Source: Alitta virens
Taxonomy: Eukaryota; Annelida; Polychaeta; Phyllodocida; Nereididae
Reading direction: 5' to 3'
Assembly (NCBI GenBank): GCA_932294295.1
Contig: OW028584.1
Span: 34,605,969 to 34,669,968, forward strand
DNA: 64,000 nt
A model generated the notes under the pieces. That model saw nothing but the letters and a program-made list of their open reading frames with translations, was not told the DNA's origin and ran no database searches. A program made the position numbers and the translations under genes. Each line of letters begins with the position of its first letter. The first letter of the stretch is position 1. Below, one piece after another: positions 10,951 through 23,887 of the stretch.

Positions 10951-13056
10951 TTTTCATTCTTGAAAGAAGGTCTTGTCAAAGAAAGTCTTGTCAGATCCAT
11001 TAAAATTTCACTGTAGGATTTTTTTCAAGATTTTTTCTCTAGTATCGAGTTAACATCGATGCCATGGCCTTGACTGGAGCCAGTAATTTCCTCGACATAA
11101 AAACGTTGTCCACATATTGGCATCAAAAATGCAATGTTTTATCAGCAGCAGCAATGGATATAATCTTAAAGACAAACCGTCTTTGTCTTCATAATTAGCC
11201 ATCATTACATGTAGGTTATCTATCATTTACAGGCAACCACTAGTGACATTGCCCGTTTATCGTCTTATGATGGATTATTCAGAAACCTTCATTTTTGATG
11301 GCCTTCGATAATATTATCATGGAGTGACTCTATGATATTATAAGCAGGCCAATACATGCCATAGCAACCATATTACCTATTTATGTCCTAAAACAGTTTC
11401 TTTGTGCTTTTCAAATACAATTAAGAAATCATTTTTGCACTTAGGGCAATAAGAGAAGTAACAGGAATGCGCAGTTATTGAAGACTGTAATTTGAAGAAA
11501 AAGTAACAGAGCCTACAGAGGGTGCAACACATTGTTCCATGGATGATGTCACAAATTGGATGACGTCATCAAACAATACTTATCTGCTACAGTGACAGTA
11601 CCCTTTGTTGGTAATTTTCTTCCCCAATGGACGCAGTTGTATCCTCACAAGTAGATATCTACTTGCCAGTTTTACTTGTGTTGTTTTTACTTGTTTTTGG
11701 CAATTTACAGTTTAAAACAAGACAACAGCATTATTTTTTGTTACTTTGACATAATACATGACTTTGCAACAAGTAGCCCAAAGAAAGCCTAAGGGCACTT
11801 TTAAGACAAAAACCTTACTTAGACATCCTGGCATAATAATAAGTTAATCTCAACCGTGTAAATTTGATAGGATTCAATAATCTTCTTCACTTCAAAGCAT
11901 CAATCTGAGCAGTTTGCTGACACAGTGCTCAGCTCTTTGTTTGCTAAATTATTTATTTTTAATTCCAATTCCAAGTTCAATGATTATTTTGGCTGGGAGG
12001 CTGCCTCCCATTGTGTAAATAATCAGCCCCCTTCAGATGTCAAAGATGTTAAAGTTTCCAAAGAACACAGATGAAATTTGGAGAACAGTTCCAGACAAGG
12101 ACATCGATTAGTAATGGGTTGTCCAGTTGAAAAACCTCAATATCAATTGGTGCACAGAAAAATATATTGATAAAGCAGAATTGTATATGGTCCAGTGACA
12201 GTGGTTTGGTTTTATCATAATGTCTGCAAGGCAAGCCGAGTATAGCAGGGAAATGATTATTTGTCCATACAGCTGATAATAAGCAAAACATATCTCCATT
12301 TAAACCAGACAACGTGGAATCTTGCAGAATGATATGTCAAAATCTAACCATTTTGGGCCTGGTTGTAAAATTGCATCTATCAATGATATCTTTGCACCGA
12401 GAAAGTCAGAAGTTGGTTTATATATGTGGCCTGGGCTGATAAGATATTTTCTACTTTCGAGTTTTCATCCATATATCTAACATTGAAATCAGAATCAGTT
12501 ATGCTGGCTGGCAGATTTATAATAATCCATCCCTGCAAAACCCTATGGAAAAGAGCATATGATTTGGCAATCATGAATGCTATCACTATTTCCACACTCA
12601 CCATCTGAATATGACCAGAATCCTGGGCAATGCTGTCAGACTCAATATACAGCACTGGTCACAGGCAACACATTTCATATGGAAAAAAAGGGAAACTTTC
12701 ATTATATAAAAACTCTAATCTAGGCTATATACTAGTATATATTTTTTTCAGTGAAATTGTGCATTTTGCGCGACTGCATTGCACTAAGGTTATTTGGGAA
12801 TGTAAGGATTCTTATATCATAAAAATAACTTTTAGCTATGATATCATATAGCATATGACACCCTTGGGAGCCTAAAGTGCAGGATCTGATAAAGCCATAT
12901 ACATAAATCCGTAAAATGTGTGGTACATTAGCAGTACAGTTCTGATACTTCTGAGCACATATTTTCAAGAAATTTAACATTCAAATACAACATCAAAATT
13001 GAAGTCAGGCTCTGTAAAATTGTTTGTGCTGCAATGGGCATTGCAACACAGAAGTA

Positions 13057-13173
13057 CCCAGATAGCATTCCAATCGCTTCGTCGTCAGCGCAATGTCGGG
13101 GATGTTAATCCGATGTTGTAACGACAGTGGCCTATATGGAATTATACTGGGCCGATTTGGAATGCTATCAGGG
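13057..13173. mobile_element. MITE-1, copy A
   Basis: A 117-bp element with terminal inverted repeats: CCCAGATAGCATTCCAATCG at the left and the reverse complement of CCCTGATAGCATTCCAAATC at the right. TA lies directly outside both ends, as for Tc1/mariner-type insertions. There is no coding capacity. The same element is at 22,615-22,731. At the matching place in the right arm (about 37.9 kb) the flanking TGCAACCTTTTCAGAT sequence runs on without it, so insertion followed the inverted duplication and preceded the tandem one. Confidence 0.8.
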
Positions 13174-14040
13174 TAATACTATCTGAAAAGGTTGCACATC
13201 AAATAGTATTGAACAAACTCAAGTCGCTCACACTCGGCAACATAAGATACCAAAAAGAACACGTAGTGAGATCTTTGAGATTCTTTAGTAAGTGACACTT
13301 TCACTTTCACAACTTTTTTTATTAGTTATTACCCTAAAAAGAGACCTCCTAAAAAGATGAAAGTAAGCCAGCCAAAGGTATGTTGGCAGTTGCATTAATG
13401 GGGGCTGTAAGTGAGCCAAGTGTATGATGTAATGTCAATGACCTCATAATCCATGGTGGGGGGCATTAATATAAAAATTTTGATTAATTTAACATTGTTG
13501 ATATTTGATTTATATGAAATACAGTTCTCTATTGATTAATTGTTAGATGTGTAAGCAATTTACTTAAAATGCACCGTCAGAGCACAATAGAATTGTCCAG
13601 TTTCAGACCACATTAATAATCTAAGTGGGTACTATCGTGTGTTAATGATAATGAGAAAACACCTGCCTTGTTCATTGGTCATTCCATTAGGAAGTGTCTC
13701 GGTCATTTAGAGTGACCACTGTCCTGTTAAGTGATGAAGGATCCATCGGGAGTGACCAGATGTCCGGAAGTGATGATGAAGCCTGGAGGTGAAAATAGGC
13801 AACTTTACATAACACATAATTGTGGGAATAAGTCATTTGGAAGTGAATGGAGATTGAGACATTAAGGTCACCAAATAACCTTATGAAAATATCATAAAGA
13901 AGCTCAAAATGTAACAATACTGTTAAAAGTTTATTGACGATCGCTGTTTTATATCTATAACGAGAGAATAATTTTGTACATTCGATAGGTTTGACTTATA
14001 ATGGTGGAGATTCATTTTCTACTAAAATGTCACTTGACAT

Positions 14041-14094
14041 CTTTCTTATTAAAAATACTTAAAAAAAAAACATTAAAAAAAAAAAACAAGATTA
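14041..14094 (+). repeat. A-rich tract
   Basis: Two interrupted runs of A (nine and eleven bases) separated by CATT, with no mobile-element flank. Copy B is shorter here (near 23,630-23,650). Confidence 0.5.
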
Positions 14095-15339
14095 TTTTGC
14101 AACTACCATAGAGAAAGTAAAACATTGCAAATCACACTCAGGCTGATAGAAGTTTCATTTCAAGAACAGAATCTCAATGTAATAAATTCAGTTATAGTAA
14201 CCACAAACTTATATGCAAATTTCTAGAGGTTTTCTGCTGCAGTCATATAAAAGTTAAAGAAAAAACTAATTAACCTCTGTAAACGTAAGTTTTAAAGCTT
14301 GTTACCACAATACCACAAAAACTGCAACTTCTGATTATGCAAAGAAAGCTGACACTGAAATACATTTTTTCACATTCGCAACTGAGTTTAATAGTTAATT
14401 AGTTCTAAATCTACATGGATGTGTCTGTATAAAAAAGATAAAGTAGAAAAGAGCTGTTATACCACATGCTCTGATGTAGCTTTTTTGCTCATGTGACACT
14501 ACATGTCTGACTAGCAAGCAAAGAGTTACCTAATAATCATAGTAAAGATGATGATATAGGCAATATAGATTTTATTTTAACATATCTTTGTACTTATTAA
14601 ATTTACTATTATATTATAATTAAATTCTTATTTACACGTATTATATATTACAATTTCAATTATGTACTCTGTACCTGGTTTGTACGAAATAAAATAATAC
14701 ATAATATATAGGCTTTATTTATTTATATAATTTAGTTTTTGTTTCCAGAAGCTCTTATATGGCACAGTCAGACATTTATTATTCTGCAGGCATTTCATAT
14801 GAGAAGAAAATAGTTGAACATTTTTGGGAATACCATAACGACGTACTCAAATATAATGTAATACAGGAAGGGCCTATATTGTTCAGCTTATTCAGAAAAG
14901 AAGTCGCTCCAAGAAATCTTAGAGCAAGTGTAGTCTTACATTTGATGCGTTACTTGAGACTAAAAAAACCAAAAAACTTATGTCTGTATAATACAAAGCA
15001 TCTGCTGGTCTGACCCCAGGACCGGGCCTGTGGTATGACTATTGCCAATAGCACTTGAATGACTGTACCCCCACGACTCATGTTGCTCTACTCACATGTG
15101 CATTAGTTATTCTAGGTTAAAATAAGGTTATTTACACACAGAACACTTATTATCCAATTTACTCTTAAGTGCAATGATCAGTGTTGTCATTTTATTCAAT
15201 AAACGCAACTTGCTGGGGTCCCCTTGGCTCAACCAATCAGAATCCAGGGCAAGAAACTGTGCAACCAGTAGCCACCTAGCGGAACTATCAAGAAGCTTTA
15301 TGGAAATTCACTATTGTGTACAATAATGGTAATGCCTTG

Positions 15340-15810
15340 TACTTGGGGTGCAGCATTAATTGATCTGAGTTAGCTATGTTGATTTAAGCCTTTTTAAATT
15401 TTCACTAGTAATAAATTTATATTAGAATATCCCCAAAATAAATAAATTTAATAATTACTTTCTTTTTGCTTTGTGAAACCATAACCATTGCTACTTAGAA
15501 ATTGCTAGAAATTAAGTTTTTGTTCCAGTGATTTGGCACAGAAATTTTGTTTATACTATTCGTCTTATTCTGATCATTCAGAATCTGTTTAAATTTTGGA
15601 AAAAATGTTTATTGGAAGTGAAGTGATCAGTATTTTTTTATGTAATACCAGCCATAGTAACCAGCCATGATGACGAGTTAACCAACCTGTGTGGGCGACT
15701 TAACCAAAATGGGGACGACTTTACTTGTTGACGAGTTTACATGTTGACGAGATTGCTGTAGACTCAGCATAAACTACACCAGAAAAACTAGCTTTATGTT
15801 TTGTTGGGAC
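15340..15810. other. copy-A-specific segment with GACGAGTT motifs
   Basis: Copy A has about 470 bp here where copy B has about 130 bp of unrelated sequence (25,040-25,165). Both then rejoin at ACCAGACATTTTTGGGCC. The segment holds a cluster of related short motifs (GACGAGTTAACC, GCGACTTAACC, GACGACTTTAC, TTGACGAGTTTAC, TTGACGAG) within 15,670-15,755. No element class is recognised. The replacement of one sequence by another suggests a complex indel or gap repair in one copy. Confidence 0.55.
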
Positions 15811-17383
15811 TTTGTAATAACCAGACATTTTTGGGCCTTCAAGTCAATGAGCATTTAGACAATTGTATTATATGAAGTGTCAGGAGTTTGCTGTCTAATG
15901 ATTTCACCCTAAAGTGTGTGAAAATATTAAATAGTTAACACGTTACAATATTGAATTACCAAAGATACATGAGTTTTAAATCGACCACTTCTTTTAAAAA
16001 GGAAACCCAAAACACTGCAATCAATAAACCTCATATTTTACTGTAACAAGCTGCTTAAAATGGACCACTCAGTGTGTAGTCCACCTTGCAATAGTAGTTT
16101 TAGCAGCTTTTTAATTGAAATACAACTGTAATGGTGAATAAGTTAACTATAGAAAACTCACACAATTCACAATATTTACATTACATTCTATTATGAACAT
16201 GATTATAGAAAACCTCCGAATAATGAGGACTCTGACATGATTGTTGAAGTTGCTTGCATCAGGATTTTAATAATACCACGATATTACACATACAAAATAT
16301 CAGCAGGATAGGTGGCTCACATTATTTATTAAGTGGGATTTGTCTTAGGCTTAACACATCTTTGTACTGGCATTTCACATGCTTTGTTTCAAATTAAGAT
16401 TTGCATTTAGAAATCACACTAAAAAAGTAAACCTCACACAAAGTAGCATTATCTTATTATTGCTAAGGAATTGAATTTTCAAGTGATGTTCTGCTACAAG
16501 TTAACTTCAATATAAGCAGGGTGCACAGCTGGCACTCTTTGCCAGGTAAGTTCCCTTCTCGATGTCCTTCTTAATTACTTCATCATATGCATCCCTGTTA
16601 TCATACTTACAAATAGCCTTAGCATTTTCTCACCTGGAGGTTGACATCTTAATTAGAGTATAAATGTACAGTGGATTAGCCCCATCATATGTATTATTAG
16701 CCGTATTTAGTTGTTTGCCACATGGGGATAATGTCAACTAGCCTGACTCCATGGCCTGATGGGAAGGCTGACTTAATGTAGTGTCTGGATGTAAGGGAAT
16801 CTGACTACAAAATTCATACGTCTATGAGTAATTTGTCTTGAAATGTACTTGGGAAAAGTAGTACATAGCTTTGTCACTACTCATCCACATGCCACAAAAA
16901 CATTTTAAAACCCTGCATCAACAAAAACTACATACTCTATTTAATACCTCCTTTCATTATGACATTTATTACTTTGGTGCAAAAATATGGGACGTGAAAA
17001 GCCCGTCTCACCCACTCACCCACATGCTTAGGTGGCATCATCCCCTACTCAAGAAAGCTAAGATGTTCTAAGCATTTCGTTATAAGCACTTTTGCTATCT
17101 AATTATTCATCATTCACCACTAACTCAATGATATCACGTAGCACTTTATTATCACGCTTGTCCAGTGACTGTGCTCATCAATAACAATGAACTGACAATG
17201 TGACATCGGAACTAAGCATATTGGAGAATCAGATATCCGTCTCCTTCTGGCCCCAAGAGCAGGAAGTATTGACAGCAAAACAATCCATCCGGAAATATCG
17301 GACAAATGTAGTTGCTCCTGGCAAATGCCAATAACTGGTGACTAACACTAACAGGAATTTGTGCCATTTACATACATATGACA

Positions 17384-17573
17384 GGGTGGGGATTAGCTCA
17401 GTGGTAGTGCGCTGGGCTTCCAGCCACTTGGTACTAGGTTTGATTCTAATTCCAAGTTGAGACTAAATTGGATGGCGGTTTCATTCTTCATCTCATTTCC
17501 ATGGTCCCTGCCCGTCCTAATTAGCGCAACAGATGCAGAAATACAGGACGTAAAGCCCCAATCCACCCACCCG
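17384..17573 (+). repeat. SINE-1 in copy A
   Basis: Head GGGGATTAGCTCAGTGGTAG and a CTTCCAG loop; the B-box region is disturbed (GGTTTGATTCTAATTCC). The tail CCTAATTAGCGCAACAGATG then CAGGACGTAAAGCCC is typical. The same insertion is in copy B (26,692-26,883). The right arm near 33,220 (CTCACTGTCATAAATGGCAC) has no SINE, so insertion followed the inverted duplication. A short ACATAT on both sides may be a decayed target duplication. Confidence 0.85.
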
Positions 17574-18959
17574 ACACATATTTATGAAAGTTACATAGTA
17601 TCACTTGTACCATCTTAAACATGTGAATTTAATAACGACAAATGTTTTCCAATTGTGCTCTTGGAAACAGAAGAGAAACAGAAATGTTTCTGTTCAAAGA
17701 TTGTTTTATGGGCAATTCTGGACTTTTGGCAAACAGCCACAGAACAGAACAAGGTATAATTCAGTCTTAGGTTGCACATTTGTGAAATAATAGCCTCATT
17801 AAAATTCACAAATAAAACAGACAAAGATAAGAGGCTGTTAATGAAGGGGATATTCTGTTATTAGCAAGCTTGTAAAGATAATTAAAGCACTCGTAACAGG
17901 CAGCATTTTTAGTATTTCTATGTGTTCCTCTATTGAAATTTCTTTGCAAATAGACCAATACTGGTAGAAATTAATGCCATTATTATAGTGTGTTCTAGTG
18001 TTACTACAAGATTGGACATAATTATGAAATATGGCAAAGCATGAGCATGCAGCCTTGAAACGATAATTCTCAGAGGGTATTTCGTGTATTGCAATTAATG
18101 TCAATATTTACTGCATCCAGGTTGACGAATTGGTTTGACACTATCAGAAAGTAATAGATAAATAGATAGATAAATAAATATATGGAAAGTGGAGCCCTCC
18201 AAGGCAAGTTTTTGCCGCTATCAAGGGTTGAATTTATGTAAAAATAATGGACAACTTCACACTTTCTTTTATATCTGCTTAGCAATATCTTAAATGTAGG
18301 ACAGTTCACTGTTCTTATATCTCATTGAAACTGAATAGAGCTATTTCAAATCTTTTGAGGCCACTTCTTAGCTATCAATATAAATCACACACTCAACGCT
18401 TAACAAGCCTTCCTTGAAAATTATACAGGCAACAATCTCATGAAAGCAAAGTTATGTAAGATGATAAATCGTTCAAAGAGGCAAATTTCGGAAGTGCACA
18501 AGAGCAGAAACTATTCACTATACATGACGATTTCCATAGCTTCTTGTTTCTATTTTATTTGGTTTATAAACCAAGGAGCATCTCCGGCATAACCATTTCC
18601 ATGTAACATAAAATGATAAACGGCTGCAACCATGTATTACTAAATCTAGTCAGGTACTCACTACTTTATCATTATTTTTATTTCACTAGGTGGAATAGAT
18701 ATACAAAATATCATTAGCAAACAATTAGCTAAGAGCTTATCGTATTCCCACAACGTAACAATCAAATGAAGTCTTATAAAGAGATTAATTCTTGGTCTTG
18801 GTACCTGATATCACCACGATGTCTTGTGCTATAGTCCTGTTAAAGAATATAACATTGAACAAGAAGAAGCACAACATGGCTGACTTGTGTGTGATTTTGC
18901 ACTGTTGTGTCAATCACAAGAGACACTGTGTCAACTTTGGGGACCTACAGATTCAGTGC

Positions 18960-19151
18960 AGTAAATTGTTTACACAACTGTGGATCCCTCGGTAAATGCA
19001 TTTGGATGGAATTTGTCCTCCGGCACCATGGTGCCAAAATAACACTGACACTAAGTAAACATGTATTGCAGATGGCTCCTTTGACACATCTGAAACATTA
19101 ATGCGCAATAACAGATGTGCACCAATGTTTATTTTAGGTGCATGTATCACA
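18960..19151. other. strongly conserved arm block B, copy B
   Basis: Tandem-copy counterpart of the block at 9,601-9,791, with the same GGCACCATGGTGCC palindrome and the same 107-bp core found inverted at 42,348-42,454. It differs from copy A by only a few bases over the block. Confidence 0.65.
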
Positions 19152-19408
19152 CCTCTGGTCATGACAGATAAGCGTAGCATCTTTGAAATATCAAGTCAGA
19201 TATCACAGGTTTCAGATAATACTGAAGAAATATATCTGTGTTATGTCCCAAAACTATGGCAACATTGCTCTCTTTAAACCAAATAGCCTTTAAAAAAATG
19301 CTGAGCAATCTATGATTTACCGGAGCAAGAAGTGTCACTTTGAAACCACAGACATAGAGATTCAATCATGATATAAAATACAGGCAGCTGGGTAAATCTC
19401 AATTGTAC

Positions 19409-19930
19409 GCAGCTGGGTGGCTTAGTGGTTAAGGCATCCACCAATTCCACATTGAACAGATCTGCCGAAAGGTCCCAGGGCACGGGTTCGATCCCTGGCC
19501 TGAGCACTCTTCATGAGCTACATCCCAGCTGGATGTCGATCGCATGAGACGATAAATTGGAGGTGCCTTGTCCTCGGTGTCTATGCTGAGGCAAGTAAAA
19601 GATCCCACTCATGGGGTAAATTTGCAACATGGTGTGGACTCCAAGCAGGTTTACCATCTCATCATTACATCTGCCTCTGGCATCTGGTCATATAAGCTGA
19701 CTAAACTTCAGACTCAGTAGCATAGAGGCAAACAGACAGAAAGAGACATTAAATTGGAGGTGCCTTATACTCGGTGTCTATGCTGAATCAGGCAAAAGCC
19801 CTTCCATGGGGTAAATGTGTGACATGGTGTGGATTCCAAGTCTTATCATCTAAATCATTACGTCTGCCTCTGGCAGCTGGTCATACAAGCTGACTAAACT
19901 TCAGACCCAGTAGCATTGAGCCATTAGACG
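19409..19930 (+). repeat. SINE-2 plus second partial tail, copy B
   Basis: Tandem counterpart of the element at 10,051. Head GCAGCTGGGTGGCTTAGTGG, B-box region GGGTTCGATCCCTGG (closer to a canonical B box than copy A), and a second headless unit from about 19,746 (GACATTAAATTGGAGGTGCC). Confidence 0.85.
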
Positions 19931-20302
19931 TTGGCTCAAATAAAAGTTTCTATTGTGGCTAAGATCAGCTGAAATGATCCATCGACTTGCTATAAACACC
20001 TGGCAGACAGTAAACAAACACTTATGCGCATATGTTAGGGAATCTTCAGGTGTCTCCGCCAGTTTGCCACTTAAGTATACCATGGAGTGCTTATGACTCC
20101 ACGGTATACCATAAAACTGTTTGCTTTACTAAACATTACTACTCAGACCACCCATGGAACAAATATGTCACAGTCACCTGGCAGTGTGAAATATTAGTAA
20201 CAAATGACAATTGGACAAATGTAGATAATAAAGAGAATATATTTATCACTCTGCATACCCCAAGCCTTTGTTAGAATGTGGCCAATAAACTTGAACTTGA
20301 AC
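19931..20302 (+). repeat. retroelement 3' end with TTGAAC tail, copy B
   Basis: Counterpart of 10,569-10,950, ending GCCAATAAACTTGAACTTGA. The small open frame before it is the same 80 codons with a single amino-acid change. Given the recent tandem duplication, that similarity is not evidence of a gene. Confidence 0.45.
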
Positions 20303-21546
20303 TTTTTCATTCTTGAAAGAAGGTCTTGTCAAAGAAAGTCTTGTCAGATCCATTAAAATTTCATTGTAGGTTTTTTCAAGATTTTTTCTCTAGTATCGAG
20401 TTAACATTGATGCCATGGCCTTGACTGGAGCCAGTAATTTTCTTGACATAAAAAAGTTGTCCACATATTGGCATCAAAAATGCAATGTTTTATCAGCAGC
20501 AGCAATGGATATAATCTTAAAGACAAACCGTCTTTGTCTTCATAATTAGCCATCATTACATGTAGGTTATCTATCATTTACAGGCAACCACTAGTGACAT
20601 TGCCCGTTTATCGTCTTATGATGGATTATTCAGAAACCTTCATTTTTGATGGCCTTCGATAATATTATCATGGAGTGACTCTATGATATTATAAGCAGGC
20701 CAATATATGCCATAGCAACCATATTACCTATTCATGTCCTAAAACAGTTTCTTTGTGCTTTTCAAATACAATTAAGAAATCATTTTTGCACTTAGGGCAA
20801 TAAGAGCAGTAACAGGAATGCGCAGTTATTGAAGACTGTAATTTGAAGAAAAAGTAACAGAGCCTACAGAGGGTGCTACACATTGTTCCATGGATGACGT
20901 CACAAATTTGATGACGTCATCAAACAATACTTATCTGCTACAGTGACAGTACCCTTTGTTGGTAATTTTCTTCCCCAATGGACGCAGTTGTATCCTCACA
21001 AGTAGATATCTACTTGCCAGTTTTACTTGTGTTGTTTTTACTTGTTTTTGGCAATTTACAATTTAAAACAAGACAACAGCATTATTTTTTGTTATTTTGA
21101 CATAATACATGACTTTGCAACAAGTAGCCCAAAGAAAGCCTAAGGGCACTTTTAAGACAAAAACCTTACTTAGACATCCTGGCATAATAATAAGTTAATC
21201 TCAACCGTGTAAATTTGATAGGATTCAATAATCTTCTTCACTTCAAAGCATCAATCTGAGCAGTTTGCTGACACAGTGCTCAGCTCTTTGTTTGCTAAAT
21301 TATTTATTTTTAATTCCAATTCCAAGTTCAATGATTATTTTGGCTGGGAGGCTGCCTCCCATTGTGTAAATAATCAGCCCCCTTCAGATGTCAAAGATGT
21401 CAAAGTTTCCAAAGAACACAGATGAAATTTGGAGAACAGTTCCAGACAAGGACATCGATTAGTAATGGGTTGTCCAGTTGAAAAACCTCAATATCAATTG
21501 GTGCACAGAAAAATATATTGATAAAGCAGAATTGTATATGGTCCAG

Positions 21547-21752
21547 AGCAGGGTATGTTTCATCAAAGATTGTAGTATTTAAAGTATTTAGTTTCATGTA
21601 TCATTTTCATAACTTTGGATGACAATTGCCAAAACCATTCTTTCATGAGTGTCTGTGCATCAAAAGGTGTCATTGGCAAGAGGATAATGACATTGAAATA
21701 GGAATTGTGTGGATCTTTTTGAGTGCATAAACATTGAGCTGGATCCGCCACA
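21547..21752. other. 205-bp segment present only in copy B
   Basis: Copy A reads TGGTCCAGTGACAGTGG at 12,188, whereas copy B reads TGGTCCAG, then about 205 extra bases, then CAGTGACAGTG at 21,751. The shared CAG at both ends could be a minimal target duplication or microhomology at a deletion in copy A. No inverted termini or tRNA-like head are visible. Confidence 0.6.
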
Positions 21753-22614
21753 GTGACAGTGTTTTGGTTTTATCATAATGTCTGCAAGGCAAGCCGAGTA
21801 TAGAAGGGAAATGATTATTTGTCCATACAGCTGATAATAAGCAAAACATATTTCCATTTAAACCAGACAATGTGGGATCTTGCAGAATGATATGTCAAAA
21901 TCTAACCATTTTGGGCCTGGTTGTAAAATTGCATCTATCAATGATATCTTTGCACCGAGAAAGTCAGAAGTTGGTTTATATATGTGGCCTGGGCTGATAA
22001 GATATTTTCTACTTTCGAGTTTTCATCCATATATCTAACATTGAAATCAGAATCAGTTATGCTGGCTGGCAGATTTATAATAATCCATCCCTGCAAAACC
22101 CTATGGAAAAGAGCATATGATTTGGCAATCATGAATGCTATCACTATTTCCACACTCACCATCTGAATATGACCAGAATCCTGGGCAATGCTGTCAGACT
22201 CAATATACAGCATTGGTCACAGGCAACACATTTCATATGGAAAAAAAGGGAAACTTTCATTATATAAAAACTCTAATCTAGGCTATATACTAGTATATAT
22301 TTTTTTCAGTGAAATTGTGCATTTTGCGCGACTGCATTGCACTAAGGTTATTTGGGAATGTAAGGATTCTTATATCATAAAAATAACTTTTAGCTATGAT
22401 ATCATATAGCATATGACACCCTTGGGAGCCTAAAGTGCAGGATCTGATAAAGCCATATACATAAATCCGTAAAATGTGTGGTACATTAGCAGTACAGTTC
22501 TGATACTTCTGAACACATATTTTCAAGAAATTTAACATTCAAATACAACATCAAAATTGAAGTCAGGCTCTGTAAAATTGTTTGTGCTGCAATGGGCATT
22601 GCAACACAGAAGTA

Positions 22615-22731
22615 CCCAGATAGCATTCCAATCGCTTCGTCGTCAGCGCAATGTCGGGGATGTTAATCCGATGTTGTAACGACAGTGGCCTATATGGAAT
22701 TATACTGGGCCGATTTGGAATGCTATCAGGG
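22615..22731. mobile_element. MITE-1, copy B
   Basis: Tandem-copy counterpart of the element at 13,057-13,173, with the same inverted termini and the same TA flanks. The two appear identical by eye. Confidence 0.8.
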
Positions 22732-23726
22732 TAATACTATCTGAAAAGGTTGCACATCAAATAGTATTGAACAAACTCAAGTCGCTCACACTCGGCAACA
22801 TAAGAAACCAAAAAGAACACGTAGTGAGATCTTTGAGATTCTTTAGTAAGTGACACTTTCACTTTCACAACTTTTTTTATTAGTTATTACCCTAAAAAGA
22901 GACCTCCTAAAAAGATGAAAGTAAGCCAGCCAAAGGTATGTTGGCAGTTGCATTAATGGGGGCTGTAAGTGAGCCAAGTGTATGATGTAATGTCAATGAC
23001 CTCATAATCCATGGTGGGGGGCATTAATATAAAAATTTTGATTAATTTAACATTGTTGATATTTGATTTATATGAAATACAGTTCTCTATTGATTAATTG
23101 TTAGATGTGTAAGCAATTTACTTAAAATGCACCGTCAGAGCACAATATAATTGTCCAGTGTCAGACCACATTAATAATCTAAGTGGGTACTATCGTGTGT
23201 TAATGATAATGAGAAAACACCTGCCTTGTTCATTGGTCATTCCATTAGGAAGTGTCTCGGTCATTTAGAGTGACCACTGTCCAGTTAAGTGATGAAGAAT
23301 CCATCAGGAGTGACCAGATGTCCGGAAGTGATGATGAAGCCTGGAGGTGAAAACAGGCAACTTTACATAACACATAATTGTGGGAAAAAGAAATTTGGAA
23401 TTGAATGGAGATTGAGACATAAAGGTCACCAAATAACCTGATGGAAATATCATAAAGAAGCTTAAAAATGTAACATTATGGTTAAAAGTTCATTGACGAT
23501 CGCTGTTTTATATTTAAAGAGACATTATTTTTGTACATTCGCAGATGATACCTGAATTTTCGTTTGTAATAAGTTTGACTTAGATTTGGATATGGAGGAT
23601 TTACTACTAAAATGTCACTTTCTTATTAAAAATATTCAAAAAAATAAAAATATAATTTTTGCAGCTGCCATGGAGAAAGTAAAACATTGCAAATCATACT
23701 CAGGCTGATAGAAGTTTCATTTCAAG

Positions 23727-23887
23727 AACAGAACTCAGAACATTTTTATTTCATATTACACATATAAATCATTGATACACTTTAACATATAAGAAACATA
23801 AGAATGAAATAAAAGATAATACATGTAATATGAGGGGACATCTCTAAGATATTTGACTCCCACCAATTCCATCACACCTTGAATCTC
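23727..23887 (+). mobile_element. dispersed element of unknown class, copy B only
   Basis: Copy A reads AAGAACAGAATCTCAATG at this point, but copy B has about 160 bp inserted after ACAGAA. The insert resembles 35,290-35,490: ACATATAAGAAAC followed by TAAGAATGAAATAAAAGAT, and TGTAATATG followed by GGGGACATCTCTAAGATATT. Two dispersed relatives plus a clean empty site support a mobile sequence that moved after the tandem duplication. No tRNA-like head or terminal repeat is clear. Confidence 0.65.

Larger units (their letters stand above)
8521..17903 (+). repeat. 9.4 kb tandem duplication, copy A
   Basis: Begins CATTTTTAGTATTTCTATGT and ends GCACTCGTAACAGGCAG. The same 9.4 kb follows head to tail at 17,904-27,237. 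The offset between matching points drifts from 9,383 to 9,702 and back to 9,320 because of indels. By eye the copies are about 95-98 percent identical, far closer than either is to the inverted right arm. No gene is apparent. Contents in order: GATA microsatellite, conserved block B, SINE-2, retroelement tail, MITE-1 and SINE-1. A false duplication from two assembled haplotypes is an alternative. Confidence 0.93.

Noticed and set aside
14759..15013. 84-codon frame repeated at 24,461
   Set aside because: The copies diverge at the C-terminal end through an indel, the right-arm counterpart is not open, and no domain is seen.
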